DNA from: Sphaerimonospora thailandensis
Lineage (GTDB): Bacteria > Actinomycetota > Actinomycetes > Streptosporangiales > Streptosporangiaceae
Reading direction: 5' to 3'
Assembly: GCF_016863115.1 (NCBI RefSeq)
Contig: NZ_BOOG01000008.1
Coordinates: forward strand, 62,001 to 126,000
Length of the DNA: 64,000 nucleotides
Positions 33,832 to 42,302 of this stretch are shown piece by piece; position 1 is the stretch's first letter; each line of letters starts with the position of its first letter. A program made the position numbers and the translations under genes. A model generated the notes under the pieces. That model saw nothing but the letters and a program-made list of their open reading frames with translations, made no database searches and was not told the origin of the DNA.

Positions 33832-34530
33832 TCAGTCGAAGAATCGCGCCAGCCGCTGTTCGCCGGCGGGCCCCACCCCCGCCTTCACCGGCAGGAGGTC
33901 GGCGAAGACGGTCGCCTCGTCGCGCGTCACGAGCAGGGGGTACCAGCACCGCCCCGCGTGGTCCGGCCGGCACAGGTGCTTGAAGGTCTGCACGTCGAGC
34001 AGGCGCACATGGGTGGGGTCGGCGACGGCGTTGACGTGCCGCCACCAGGGCGTGAGGACGTGCAACACCCCACCGGGGCGCAGGATCCGGTGGCACTCGG
34101 CGAGCAGCGGCAGATAGTCGGCGAGGTGTTCGATGACGTGGACGGCGAAGACCTGATCCACCGACTCGTCCTGGAACGGGACTCCGGCCACCAGGTCGGC
34201 GACGACGTCGACGGTCGGTCCCGGCCGTACGTCGAGGCCGAGGTTGTCCGCATGCTGCTTGGCGCCGCCGCACCCGAGATCCACGACTCTCGGTGCGCCG
34301 CCGTCGACGTGGACCCGGTCCCACACCGCCAGCACGCCGCCCAGCCGGCCGAGCGACTCCCGCAGCATCGCGAGGTCGGCCGCGTCCGGGGCCGAGCCCT
34401 CGACGTGGGCCACACCGCCGTCGAACCGTACGCGCACGTCGAGAGCGCTCAGCCGCGGATCGTGCTTGAGCAGGTCGGCGGCGACGCATTCGAGATCGCG
34501 GTCCAGCAGATCGCGCCGATGCTGGTTCAC
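33832..34530 (-). CDS. BON domain fused to SAM-dependent methyltransferase
   Basis: The 232-residue protein has a BON-like domain (about 13-78: LECVAADLLKHDPRLSAL, VRFDGGVAHVEGSAP) directly followed by a class I methyltransferase (80-215). The latter shows motif I VVDLGCGGAKQ, a DVVADL acidic strand, FAVHVIEHL and RILRPGGVLHVLTPWW. I chose GTG 34530, where the BON domain begins; an in-frame upstream Met at 34650 would add a basic unstructured tail. BON domains usually bind membranes or envelope partners, so this may methylate a lipid or surface molecule. I know of no characterised protein with this order. The substrate is unknown. Confidence 0.8.
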   Translation of the reverse strand: MNQHRRDLLDRDLECVAADLLKHDPRLSALDVRVRFDGGVAHVEGSAPDAADLAMLRESLGRLGGVLAVWDRVHVDGGAPRVVDLGCGGAKQHADNLGLDVRPGPTVDVVADLVAGVPFQDESVDQVFAVHVIEHLADYLPLLAECHRILRPGGVLHVLTPWWRHVNAVADPTHVRLLDVQTFKHLCRPDHAGRCWYPLLVTRDEATVFADLLPVKAGVGPAGEQRLARFFD

Positions 34531-34704
34531 GCCGGTTCCCCGCGGACGGGGCTCCGGATGAGGCGGCGGGCCACGATCATGGATTCCTCCTCCCGGCGGC
34601 GCTGCTCGCCGCTGACGGCGTTCTCGATTGACGCGTTCTCGATTCGCCACTACCCCGGGGACGTCCTCCGATGCCTCTTCGGGAGGGTCTTCACCGTACG
34701 GGGA

Positions 34705-36138
34705 TCACCGTACGGGGACCACCGGGCGGGCCACGCCCGCCGGCTCCGCCGCGGGCCGATCCGAGTGCGACAGCGGCAGGCGGACGGCGAACCTGGCGCC
34801 TCGCGGCGAGTCTTCGACCCGCAGCGTTCCGTGGTGAGCGCGGACGATCGCCCGGCAGATGGCGAGGCCGAGCCCGCTGCCACCGGGGTCGCGCCGGCGT
34901 CCGTCGGCGAGGCGGACGAAGGGCTCGAAGACACGTTCCCGATCCTCGGGGGCGATGCCGTCCCCGTCGTCGGACACGATCACCACGGCCTGGCCGTCGC
35001 GGCGTTCCACAGCGACCTCCACGGTGGTCTCCGCGTGCCGCTGTGCGTTGGCCAGGAGATTGTTCACGACCCCGACCAGCTGCAACCGGTTGCCGAGGAC
35101 CTTCAGCTCACCATCGGCCCGCATCCGCACCGGCGGGCCGTACGCCCGGGAGCCCGCCTCCTCACGGACGAGCGCGATCAGATCGACCGGTTCGAGAGCG
35201 GTCACGCCGTTCTTGACCCGGGCGTAGGCCAGCACCTCATCGATGATCGACTGCAGTCGCTCCGTGGTGGACAGCGCGGTCCGGATGGTGTCGAGCGGGT
35301 CCACCTCGTCGGGGTACATCAGCGCCTCCTCCAGCCGCACACGCAGACCGGCCACCGGAGACCTGAGCTCGTGCGACACGATCTGGGCGAACTGGCGCTG
35401 ATGACCGACGGTCTCCTCGATCTCGGCGAAAGTCCGGTTGGCGGTACGCGCGAGCTGCGCGATCTCGTCGTCCCTGGGCGGCTCGGGCACCCGGAGGCTC
35501 AGGTCGCCGGGCGTGATCTGGGAGGCGCGCGCGCGGATGGCGGCTACCGGACGCAGCGTGCGACCCACCCCCCACCAGGTGACCCAGGCGGAGAAGGCGG
35601 CCACGAGGAGGACTCCGGCGCCGATGAGCATCTCCAAGCGGTTCGTCGCGATGATGCGGGGCTCCGTCTTCCCCGCGTAGATGTAGTGGGGTTCGGCGGA
35701 CTGCTGGTCGAGCTGGGGAGGGACCCGGATGGCGGTGACCATGACGCACCGGTCGTGTGCCGGGTCGCATACGGTGCGGTTCTGGACGCGCTCGGCGGAC
35801 GCGGGCGGGGTGACGCTCACCGGCGGCGTGCCCGCCGGCGTCGTGGGCGCCGCCACCACCCGGCCCCGTGAGTCCGTGACCTGCAGCAGGTCGGCCCGGT
35901 GCAGCAGGTCGGGCGCCGGCGGCGCACGGTCGGGTGTACGGCCGGGAGTCATCGAGGCGAGCCAGTCAACGGCGATGTGCTGGGTCGTCTGGAAGACGCG
36001 GGCCTGGGTCGCGTTCCGGATCGCGAAGTCCAGGCTCACCCCGATGACGGTCAGGACGATCACGGACAGCATCGCCACGATGAGCGTGTAGCGCGCCCGG
36101 ATCGATCGGGGGCGGGGGAGAAGGCGTCCGCCTGTCAC
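34705..36138 (-). CDS. Sensor histidine kinase (HAMP, HisKA, HATPase)
   Basis: The 477-residue membrane kinase has helix TM1 (about 20-39), an extracytoplasmic sensor domain with two Cys (VCDPAHDRC, perhaps a disulfide), TM2 (170-191), a HAMP segment, phospho-His256 in QIVSHELRSPVAGLR, and ATPase boxes NNLLANAQRH, DDGDGI and GGSGLGLAI. GTG 36138 has GGAAAGGA seven bases upstream; ATG 36174 is an alternative. No response-regulator gene is adjacent, so it is an orphan. Its place beside the stress island is suggestive, but no DevR-like box is visible upstream. Confidence 0.88.
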   Translation of the reverse strand: MTGGRLLPRPRSIRARYTLIVAMLSVIVLTVIGVSLDFAIRNATQARVFQTTQHIAVDWLASMTPGRTPDRAPPAPDLLHRADLLQVTDSRGRVVAAPTTPAGTPPVSVTPPASAERVQNRTVCDPAHDRCVMVTAIRVPPQLDQQSAEPHYIYAGKTEPRIIATNRLEMLIGAGVLLVAAFSAWVTWWGVGRTLRPVAAIRARASQITPGDLSLRVPEPPRDDEIAQLARTANRTFAEIEETVGHQRQFAQIVSHELRSPVAGLRVRLEEALMYPDEVDPLDTIRTALSTTERLQSIIDEVLAYARVKNGVTALEPVDLIALVREEAGSRAYGPPVRMRADGELKVLGNRLQLVGVVNNLLANAQRHAETTVEVAVERRDGQAVVIVSDDGDGIAPEDRERVFEPFVRLADGRRRDPGGSGLGLAICRAIVRAHHGTLRVEDSPRGARFAVRLPLSHSDRPAAEPAGVARPVVPVR

Positions 36139-36174
36139 GGGTCCGTCCTTTCCAGGGTGGCCGGGGTGGTACAT

Positions 36175-36535
36175 CTCCGGTGGGAGAATCTGTTAGGTTC
36201 CAACCCCATATATGGTTGTTTCAATACCCGTCATGCGTGCCGAAACCAGAGAAGGGCCGAACGATGGGGATGGGATTACCGCGGCTTTGCCGTACCGCCT
36301 CGTGGGCGGTTCCCTCTGGTAGATAGATAAGCCATCGTTGCTGGTCAGCTGTTCGGCCGTACGGCATCAGCCGGAACACGGATCTCATGCTCGTCCGCAA
36401 TCCCGCGTTTCCCGGCCGGGTTCTCCAGTGTCCCGATATACCAAAGCGGCGGGATGGACATTCGGCGCAGGAGACAGAACGACGTCTCTCGGGGGAAGAA
36501 ACAGGAGGAGCGCCTGTAATCGGGAGGTGATCGGC
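36175..36535. other. Gene-free region with divergent promoters
   Basis: This stretch of about 360 bp between the sensor kinase and the esterase has no convincing ORF on either strand. It is richer in A/T near 36195-36235 (CCCATATATGGTTGTTTC) and probably holds promoters for both genes. I see no RNA gene or strong hairpin in it. Confidence 0.5.
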
Positions 36536-37234
36536 GTGTCCGTGCTGGAGAGGGCCGCTCCCCATCCGCTTCCGGACGAGGGGGTCCGGCACGGCAGGCT
36601 CTGCGCCCGCCCAGCGATCAGCCGTGGCTCTGTCTATCCCGGTCTGCACCGGCTGGACGGTCACGCCCTGCTGCACGTGCCGCGCGATCTGCCTTCCCGC
36701 CCGTCCCGGCTGGCCGTGGTCCTGCACGGCGCGGGCGGTACGGCGGAGCAGGCGCTGCGCTGGCTGGCCGACCTGTCGAACGGTTCCGGGATGCTGATCC
36801 TCGCCCCCCAGGCGATCTCCTCGACCTGGGACATGATCGTGGGAGGGTACGGTCCCGACGTGGCGCGGATCGACACCGCGCTGCACGAGGTGTTCGCCAG
36901 GACGACGGTCGACGCGGACGCGGTCGCGGTGGCCGGATTCTCCGACGGGGCGTCGTATGCCCTTTCCCTCGGGGTGGCCAACGGCGACCTGTTCCGCGCG
37001 GTGCTGGCCTTCTCACCGGGGTTCATGGCGCCGATGATCAGGCACGGGTGCCCGAGGATGTTCATCTCGCACGGCATGTCCGACCGCGTGCTGCCGATCG
37101 ACGTCTGCAGCCGGCGACTGGTTCCCGGCCTGCGGCGAAACGGTTACCCGGTCACCTACAAGGAGTTCGCCGGCGGGCACGAGGTGCCGCCTAGGATCGC
37201 CGCGGCGGGGGTGCGGTGGTGGACCGCCGGATGA
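36536..37234 (+). CDS. Alpha/beta-hydrolase esterase (PHB-depolymerase/LpqC-like)
   Basis: The 232-residue hydrolase shows the oxyanion region VVLHGAGGTAEQAL and the triad Ser136 in AGFSDGAS, Asp183 in GMSDRVLP and His215 in GGHEVPP. It resembles the poly(3-hydroxybutyrate) depolymerase/feruloyl-esterase-like family of small bacterial hydrolases. No signal peptide is seen from GTG 36536, which has GGGAGG eight bases before it. Its last 44 bp overlap the end of the convergent MFS gene. The substrate is not predictable. Confidence 0.85.
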   Translation: MSVLERAAPHPLPDEGVRHGRLCARPAISRGSVYPGLHRLDGHALLHVPRDLPSRPSRLAVVLHGAGGTAEQALRWLADLSNGSGMLILAPQAISSTWDMIVGGYGPDVARIDTALHEVFARTTVDADAVAVAGFSDGASYALSLGVANGDLFRAVLAFSPGFMAPMIRHGCPRMFISHGMSDRVLPIDVCSRRLVPGLRRNGYPVTYKEFAGGHEVPPRIAAAGVRWWTAG

Positions 37235-38360
37235 GCACGCCCGCGCCCATCAGGACCGCCGCCATCATGGCGGTGACGAGGGCGAAGGAGACCGACAGCG
37301 TGCTCGCCTGGGCGATCCAGCCGATCGCGCTCGGCGCCAGGAAGCCGGACGAGTAGCTGATCGTCGCCGCCCCTGCCACGCCCTCGCTCGGCGTGTTCGC
37401 GGCGTTGCCCGCGGCGGCGAACACCAGCGGAATGATCACTGAGATCCCCAGGCCGATCAGCATGAACCCCGCCACCGCCGGCAAGGGGTCGCGGGCGGTC
37501 ACGACGAGGATCCCGCCGAGCGTCCCGAGCGCCCCGCCGAGACGTACGACCGCGACGGTGCCCAGCCGGCGGACCACGGCGTCGCCGCAGAACCGCCCGG
37601 CCGCCATGGTGAAGGCGAAGGCGCTGTAGCTCGCCGCCGCGACCCCTGGCGAGGCTCCGGCGACCTGGGTCAGGTAGACGGCGCACCAGTCGTGTCCGGC
37701 CGCTTCGGCGAACACCGCGCAGAAGCCGACGAGCCCGATGACCAGCACGGTGCGTGACGGCAGCGCGAACCTCGGCGGTTCCGCGGCGTCCGCGTCGGCT
37801 CGCACGTCGGGCAGCAGGCCGCCGACGAGGGCGCCCGCCACGGTCAGCGCGAGTGCCATGACCGCCAGGTGGAGGCGGGCGTCGATCCCGGCGTGCGCGG
37901 CCACCGAGCCCACGCCGCCGCCCACCAGCCCGCCGAGGCTCCACATCCCGTGCAGCCCGGACATGATCGAACGGCCCATTCGCTGTTCGATCACCACACC
38001 CTGTGCGTTCATCGCCACGTCGGACATCCCCGACGCGGCGCCGTACACCGCGAGCGTCGCGAAGAGCACGGGCAGGTTCGGCGCGAGGGCGGGGAGGGCG
38101 AGCGCCGCGCACCACAGGCAGATCAGCCACCGGGTGACCGCGCGGCCGCCGTACCGATGGGTGATGCGGCTCGCGGTGGGCATCGTGAGCAGGGAGCCGA
38201 CGGCGGGCGCGAGCAGGGCCAGGCCGAGCTCGCCGGAACTCGCGTTCAGGTGGTCCTGCAGCCAGGGGATGCGGGTGGCGAAGCTGCCCATCACCGCCCC
38301 GTGCAGGGCGAACGTGACCGCCACGGCGACACGAGCCGGTCGCGGCGACTGGTGATCCAC
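37191..38360 (-). CDS. Major facilitator superfamily transporter
   Basis: The 389-residue protein has about twelve hydrophobic helices in two halves. The loop 2-3 region (GSLLTMPTASRITHRYGGRA) carries the degenerate MFS motif, and NAQGVVIEQRMGRSIMSGLH follows helix 4. It resembles the YbjJ/fucose-permease-like group of actinobacterial MFS proteins often annotated as exporters. The start is a GTG at 38360. It is convergent with the esterase gene and overlaps it by 44 bp. The substrate is unknown. Confidence 0.88.
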   Translation of the reverse strand: MDHQSPRPARVAVAVTFALHGAVMGSFATRIPWLQDHLNASSGELGLALLAPAVGSLLTMPTASRITHRYGGRAVTRWLICLWCAALALPALAPNLPVLFATLAVYGAASGMSDVAMNAQGVVIEQRMGRSIMSGLHGMWSLGGLVGGGVGSVAAHAGIDARLHLAVMALALTVAGALVGGLLPDVRADADAAEPPRFALPSRTVLVIGLVGFCAVFAEAAGHDWCAVYLTQVAGASPGVAAASYSAFAFTMAAGRFCGDAVVRRLGTVAVVRLGGALGTLGGILVVTARDPLPAVAGFMLIGLGISVIIPLVFAAAGNAANTPSEGVAGAATISYSSGFLAPSAIGWIAQASTLSVSFALVTAMMAAVLMGAGVLIRRSTTAPPPRRS

Positions 38361-38531
38361 CGCCCAACGGTAACAGGGGGAGAGCTTTGCCTGGGATCTG
38401 CGATTATCGCCTGGTGCCCGGACGGCTCTGGGGGCAGGGCGAATGGGATGCCCACTGACCAGCGAACTCCGGGATTAGGGGATCATAGTTTCCGATGTGT
38501 ACCGCGTGTGTCTGCCCCGGAGGAGCCTGAG

Positions 38532-40247
38532 ATGGTCGAGAACATGGTCGACGACGGATCGGGCTTCGCCGATCTGGAGTTGCTTCCGGAGCTGCTGAAG
38601 GCGTTGACCGATCTGGGCTACGAGGAGCCCACTCCCATCCAGCGGGAGGCCATCCCACCCCTTCTGGAGGGGCGGGATCTGCTGGGACAGGCCGCCACCG
38701 GGACGGGCAAGACGGCCGCCTTCGCGCTTCCCGTGCTGCAGCGGATGCACGACGAGCGGACGCGGCACGGCGAGGGCGGGGACGGCGTCAAGCCGATGGC
38801 GCTCGTCCTCCTGCCCACGCGTGAGCTCGCCGTGCAGGTCTCCGAGGCGATGCACCGCTACGGCCGCGGCCTCGGCGCGCGGGTCCTGCCCATCTATGGC
38901 GGACAGCCGATCGGGCGGCAGTTGCGGGAGCTCGAGCGCGGGGTGGACGTCGTGGTCGCGACGCCGGGCCGTGCCCTCGACCACATCGGCCGGGGCACGC
39001 TCGCCCTGGACGCGCTGAAGATGGTCGTGCTCGACGAGGCCGACGAGATGCTGGACATGGGCTTCGCCGAGGACATCGACGCGATCCTCCAGGACGTCCC
39101 GGAAGACCGGCAGACCGTGCTCTTCTCGGCCACCATGCCCCCGCGCATCAACGGGATGGCCCGCAGCCACCTGCGCGAGCCGATCCGCATCAAGATCGAG
39201 CGTGAGCAGCCCGCCGCCGGTGAGACGCCGCGGGTACGGCAGAGCGCGTACATCGTGGCGCGCCCGCACAAGCCGGCGGCGCTCGGCCGGGTGCTCGACG
39301 TGGAGGCGCCGACGGCCGCGATCGTGTTCTGCCGCACGCGTGAGGAGGTCGACCATCTCACCGAGACCATGAACGGCCGTGGCTACCGGGCCGAGGCGCT
39401 GCACGGCGGGATGGGCCAGGAGCAGCGTGACCGCGTGATGGGACGGCTCCGCGCCGGCACCGCCGATCTGCTGGTCGCCACCGACGTCGCGGCGCGCGGG
39501 CTCGACATCGAGCAGCTCACCCATGTGATCAACTACGACGTGCCGTCGGCGCCGGAGGCGTACGTCCACCGGATCGGCCGGGTGGGCCGGGCCGGCCGCG
39601 AGGGCGTGGCGATCACGCTGGCCGAGCCGCGCGAGCACCGGATGCTCAAGACGATCGAGCGGGTGACCCGCAGCCGGATCGCGGTCGAGAAGGTGCCGAC
39701 CGTCGCGGACCTGCGGGCGAGACGGCTGGAGCTGACCAGGTCCGCCCTCGAGGAGAGCATGGTGGGCGACGTCGACCTCGACCGGTTCCGCGTCGTGGTC
39801 GAGACCCTCGCCGACGAGTTCGACCTCATGGACATCGCGCTCGCGGCGGTCAAGCTCGCCCATGAGTCGACCGGCGCCGCCGCCGACGAGGAGGAGATCC
39901 CGGAGGTCGCCCCGAGAGCGCCGCGGCCGGACCGGGGACGCCGCGAGGGCGGCCCGGGACGTGAGGAGCGGCGCGGCCGCGGTCCGTCGGGCGGGATGAC
40001 CCGGATCTTCGTCGGCGCCGGCCGCAGCGTCGGGGTGCGGCCGCGTGACCTGGTCGGGGCCATCACCGGGGAGACCCGGGTGAGCGGCCGCGAGATCGGG
40101 GCGATAGAGATCGCCGACCGCTTCTCGCTCGTGGAGATCCCCGAGTCCGCGGCGCACGAGGTGATAAACGCGCTGCGGAAGACCACCATCAAGGGAAAGA
40201 AGCCGCCGGTCCGCCGGGACCGCGACGAGTTCTCCGAGCGCCGCTGA
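38532..40247 (+). CDS. deaD: DEAD-box RNA helicase, DeaD/CsdA type
   Basis: The 571-residue helicase has the Q motif (YEEPTPIQREAI), motif I AATGTGKT (Lys60), DEAD (168-171), SAT, ATDVAARGLD and HRIGRVGRAG. A dimerisation-like segment and a DbpA/CsdA RNA-binding domain follow (about 490-550: MTRIFVGAGRSVGVRPRDLV). A basic Arg/Gly linker lies before it. Such helicases unwind structured RNA in ribosome assembly and mRNA decay and are often cold-induced. The start has GGAGGAG upstream. It is transcribed away from the MFS gene. Confidence 0.95.
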   Translation: MVENMVDDGSGFADLELLPELLKALTDLGYEEPTPIQREAIPPLLEGRDLLGQAATGTGKTAAFALPVLQRMHDERTRHGEGGDGVKPMALVLLPTRELAVQVSEAMHRYGRGLGARVLPIYGGQPIGRQLRELERGVDVVVATPGRALDHIGRGTLALDALKMVVLDEADEMLDMGFAEDIDAILQDVPEDRQTVLFSATMPPRINGMARSHLREPIRIKIEREQPAAGETPRVRQSAYIVARPHKPAALGRVLDVEAPTAAIVFCRTREEVDHLTETMNGRGYRAEALHGGMGQEQRDRVMGRLRAGTADLLVATDVAARGLDIEQLTHVINYDVPSAPEAYVHRIGRVGRAGREGVAITLAEPREHRMLKTIERVTRSRIAVEKVPTVADLRARRLELTRSALEESMVGDVDLDRFRVVVETLADEFDLMDIALAAVKLAHESTGAAADEEEIPEVAPRAPRPDRGRREGGPGREERRGRGPSGGMTRIFVGAGRSVGVRPRDLVGAITGETRVSGREIGAIEIADRFSLVEIPESAAHEVINALRKTTIKGKKPPVRRDRDEFSERR

Positions 40248-40322
40248 GCCGCCCGGACCAGGCGGTCCCGATGGTCGCTCTCCGTTATAGGTGATCGGTT
40301 TCTGTGGGACAATCCCCACGTC

Positions 40323-40931
40323 ATGCGCGCCAACATCCCCTTACGGCTCGCGCGGTCGGCCGCTTTCTCCGCCGTCAGCGTGCTGCTCGCCGTCGGTGCG
40401 CACTGGTTCGCCGGGGGAGCCGCCCCCACCCCCCGCGCCCTCCTGGTCGGCGGACTGGCCGTCATGGCGGGAGCGGCCGCTCTGGCGGGCAGGGAACGAT
40501 CGCCGGTGGCGGTCGTCGGCCTGCTCCTCGCCGCCCAGGGGGCGCTGCACCAACTGCTCGGTCCGGCCGAACAGTCCGGCGGCGTGGCCTACCTGCCCGG
40601 GACATACGAGTTCGGTCTCTACGACCCGGCTGTCTACGAGGACTGCCATCCGCTGAGCGTGCGTGCCGGGATGCTGTTCGCTCACCTGACCGCGGCGCTG
40701 ATCACGGGCTGGTGGCTGTCACGGGGCGAGACACTGGTGTGGTCGATCCTGCACAGGATCGGCGCCCGCGCCGCCAGGTGGTTCAGGCCGCTGCTCGCCG
40801 GGCTCACGGCCGCTGACCGCGCCGTGCCCCGGCCGCGCCCGCGTGAGCCGGAGCGCACCCGGCCCCGGTACGCCGGGCTCCTCAGACACACGGTGGTACG
40901 GCGTGGGCCGCCCGTTCTTCTCCTTTCGTGA
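40323..40931 (+). CDS. Membrane protein upstream of the YcnI-like gene
   Basis: The 202-residue product has four likely membrane helices (about 12-30, 38-55, 60-78, 114-132). His residues in helices or edges (GAHWF, GALHQLLG, LFAHLTAALITG) could bind copper or haem. The C-terminal third is basic and soluble. It is followed 95 bp later by a YcnI-type copper protein, a pairing common in actinobacteria, so a role in copper handling is likely but unproven. Confidence 0.8.
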   Translation: MRANIPLRLARSAAFSAVSVLLAVGAHWFAGGAAPTPRALLVGGLAVMAGAAALAGRERSPVAVVGLLLAAQGALHQLLGPAEQSGGVAYLPGTYEFGLYDPAVYEDCHPLSVRAGMLFAHLTAALITGWWLSRGETLVWSILHRIGARAARWFRPLLAGLTAADRAVPRPRPREPERTRPRYAGLLRHTVVRRGPPVLLLS

Positions 40932-41025
40932 CCTGTTCCGAGCTCCGCGCCGGAGCTCGGGCGCGCGCGGCCGTCTTCGGCTGCTCGCGCGTTTTCGACA
41001 TCCCCACACGACTGGAGAACCTCTC

Positions 41026-41772
41026 ATGGCATTCACCGCCGCCGCGCGCCGCGCCCTGACCGTCGGCGCCGGCGCCCTCGCTCTCACGATCGGCCTCGCC
41101 GTACCAGCCCTCGCCCATGTGACCGTCCAGCCGGGGACGGCGACGAAGGGGAGCTGGACCAAGATCGCTTTCAGGGTGCCGAACGAGCGTGACAACGCGT
41201 CCACCAGCAAGGTCGAGGTCGAGTTCCCGACCGATCACCCGCTGCCGTTCGTCTCGGTCCGGCCGGTCCAGGGCTGGGATGTGAAGGTGACCCAGGGCAA
41301 GCTGCCCACCCCCGTCGTCAACGACGACGGCGACAAGGTCACCGAGTCGGTCCTGAAGATCACCTGGTCCGGAGGGAAGATCGGGCCAGGCCAGTTCCAG
41401 GAGTTCGAGGCGTCCCTCGGTCCGCTGCCGAAGTCCGTCGACCAGTTGGCCTTCCCGACGACCCAGACCTACTCCAACGGCGAGGTCGTCAAGTGGGCCG
41501 ATGAGCCCAAGGCCGACGGCTCCGAGGGGGACCACCCCGTTCCGGTGCTCAAGCTGGTCGCGCCGGCCGAGGGTGAAGGGGAGCACGGCGCCGCGAGTCC
41601 CGCGCCGTCCACCGCCACAGCCACCGCGGCCGCCGTCGCCGTCAAGGAGGAATCCGGCGACGACGCGGGCGGGACCGACGGCACGGCCCGGCTGCTGGCC
41701 GGGATCGGCATCGCCGTGGGCGTCGCCGGAGCCGCCGTCGGTGTCGCCGGCCTGCGCCGTTCCCGAAGCTAG
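41026..41772 (+). CDS. YcnI-like (DUF1775) copper-binding envelope protein
   Basis: The 248-residue protein has a signal peptide ending ALA (residues 28-30), so the mature chain begins with His31 (HVTVQPGTATKG). YcnI proteins bind copper through that N-terminal histidine (a mono-histidine brace, family knowledge). The DUF1775 core runs to about 175. A linker rich in Ala, Glu and Gly leads to a C-terminal membrane helix (LLAGIGIAVGVAGAAVGVAG) with a basic end. It should be an exported, membrane-anchored copper chaperone or sensor. The start has GGAG upstream. Confidence 0.92.
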   Translation: MAFTAAARRALTVGAGALALTIGLAVPALAHVTVQPGTATKGSWTKIAFRVPNERDNASTSKVEVEFPTDHPLPFVSVRPVQGWDVKVTQGKLPTPVVNDDGDKVTESVLKITWSGGKIGPGQFQEFEASLGPLPKSVDQLAFPTTQTYSNGEVVKWADEPKADGSEGDHPVPVLKLVAPAEGEGEHGAASPAPSTATATAAAVAVKEESGDDAGGTDGTARLLAGIGIAVGVAGAAVGVAGLRRSRS

Positions 41773-41820
41773 TGTCGCGGCACCAGTGCCGCGAGGGGCG
41801 GGCCGTACGGCGCGTACGGC

Positions 41821-41945
41821 CCCCCCACCCCCATCCCCCGTGATCTTGTAGTGGAGGTGTGAGTGCAAGATCATAAAGACTGTTTCACCAGGTCGAGGTG
41901 GGGTTGTGCGAGAAACTGCAAGATCACGGGGATGGGTGGGGGTGG
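41821..41945. repeat. Long imperfect inverted repeat built from the TGATCTTGC element
   Basis: The left arm (41821-41848) is C-rich and ends in CCCCCGTGATCTTG; the right arm (41919-41945) begins CAAGATCACGGGGATGGG. The arms are complementary over about 27 bp with small gaps. A third inverted copy, TGCAAGATCA, lies at 41864-41873. The element fills most of the gap between the YcnI gene and the next gene and may act as terminator or belong to a mobile repeat family. No ORF is seen in 41773-42011. Confidence 0.7.
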
Positions 41946-42011
41946 TGCGGGCACTTCTAACGAGTACGGGGGTTCTGCCTGACCGGCGACTTCTGAGCGG
42001 GGGACGAACTC

Positions 42012-42236
42012 ATGGCCGTGAACGCTGATCTCAGCAAGCTGCTCGACCGGGACTATGAGGACCTGAACCTTGAGGAACTCGTCAAGGCGCCGGTCCAGGC
42101 GCTGGCCGGTGTGTCCGAAGGCGACGCCGAGCTGCTCAAGAAGGCCTTCAACATCAAGACGGTGGGCGACATGGGACGCAACAAGTTCTTCCGCGCCGCC
42201 ACCGCGATCGTCGATCTGGCCGAAAGCAAGAAGTAG
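42012..42236 (+). CDS. Small conserved helical protein
   Basis: The 74-residue product (MAVNADLSKLLDRDYEDLNL...) is acidic. It has a helix-hairpin-helix-like centre (VQALAGVSEGDAELLKKAFN, then IKTVGDMGRNKFFRAATAIV) of the kind that binds DNA or nucleotides in larger proteins. A GGGGGA site precedes the ATG. It stands alone 66 bp before the kinase gene. I do not know a characterised member. Confidence 0.75.
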   Translation: MAVNADLSKLLDRDYEDLNLEELVKAPVQALAGVSEGDAELLKKAFNIKTVGDMGRNKFFRAATAIVDLAESKK

Positions 42237-42302
42237 CTCCGCCGGAGATCGTTATCGAGATTCTCCGCTCACTTGTAGGTTGTCGGAGGGAATCTACGAA
42301 GA

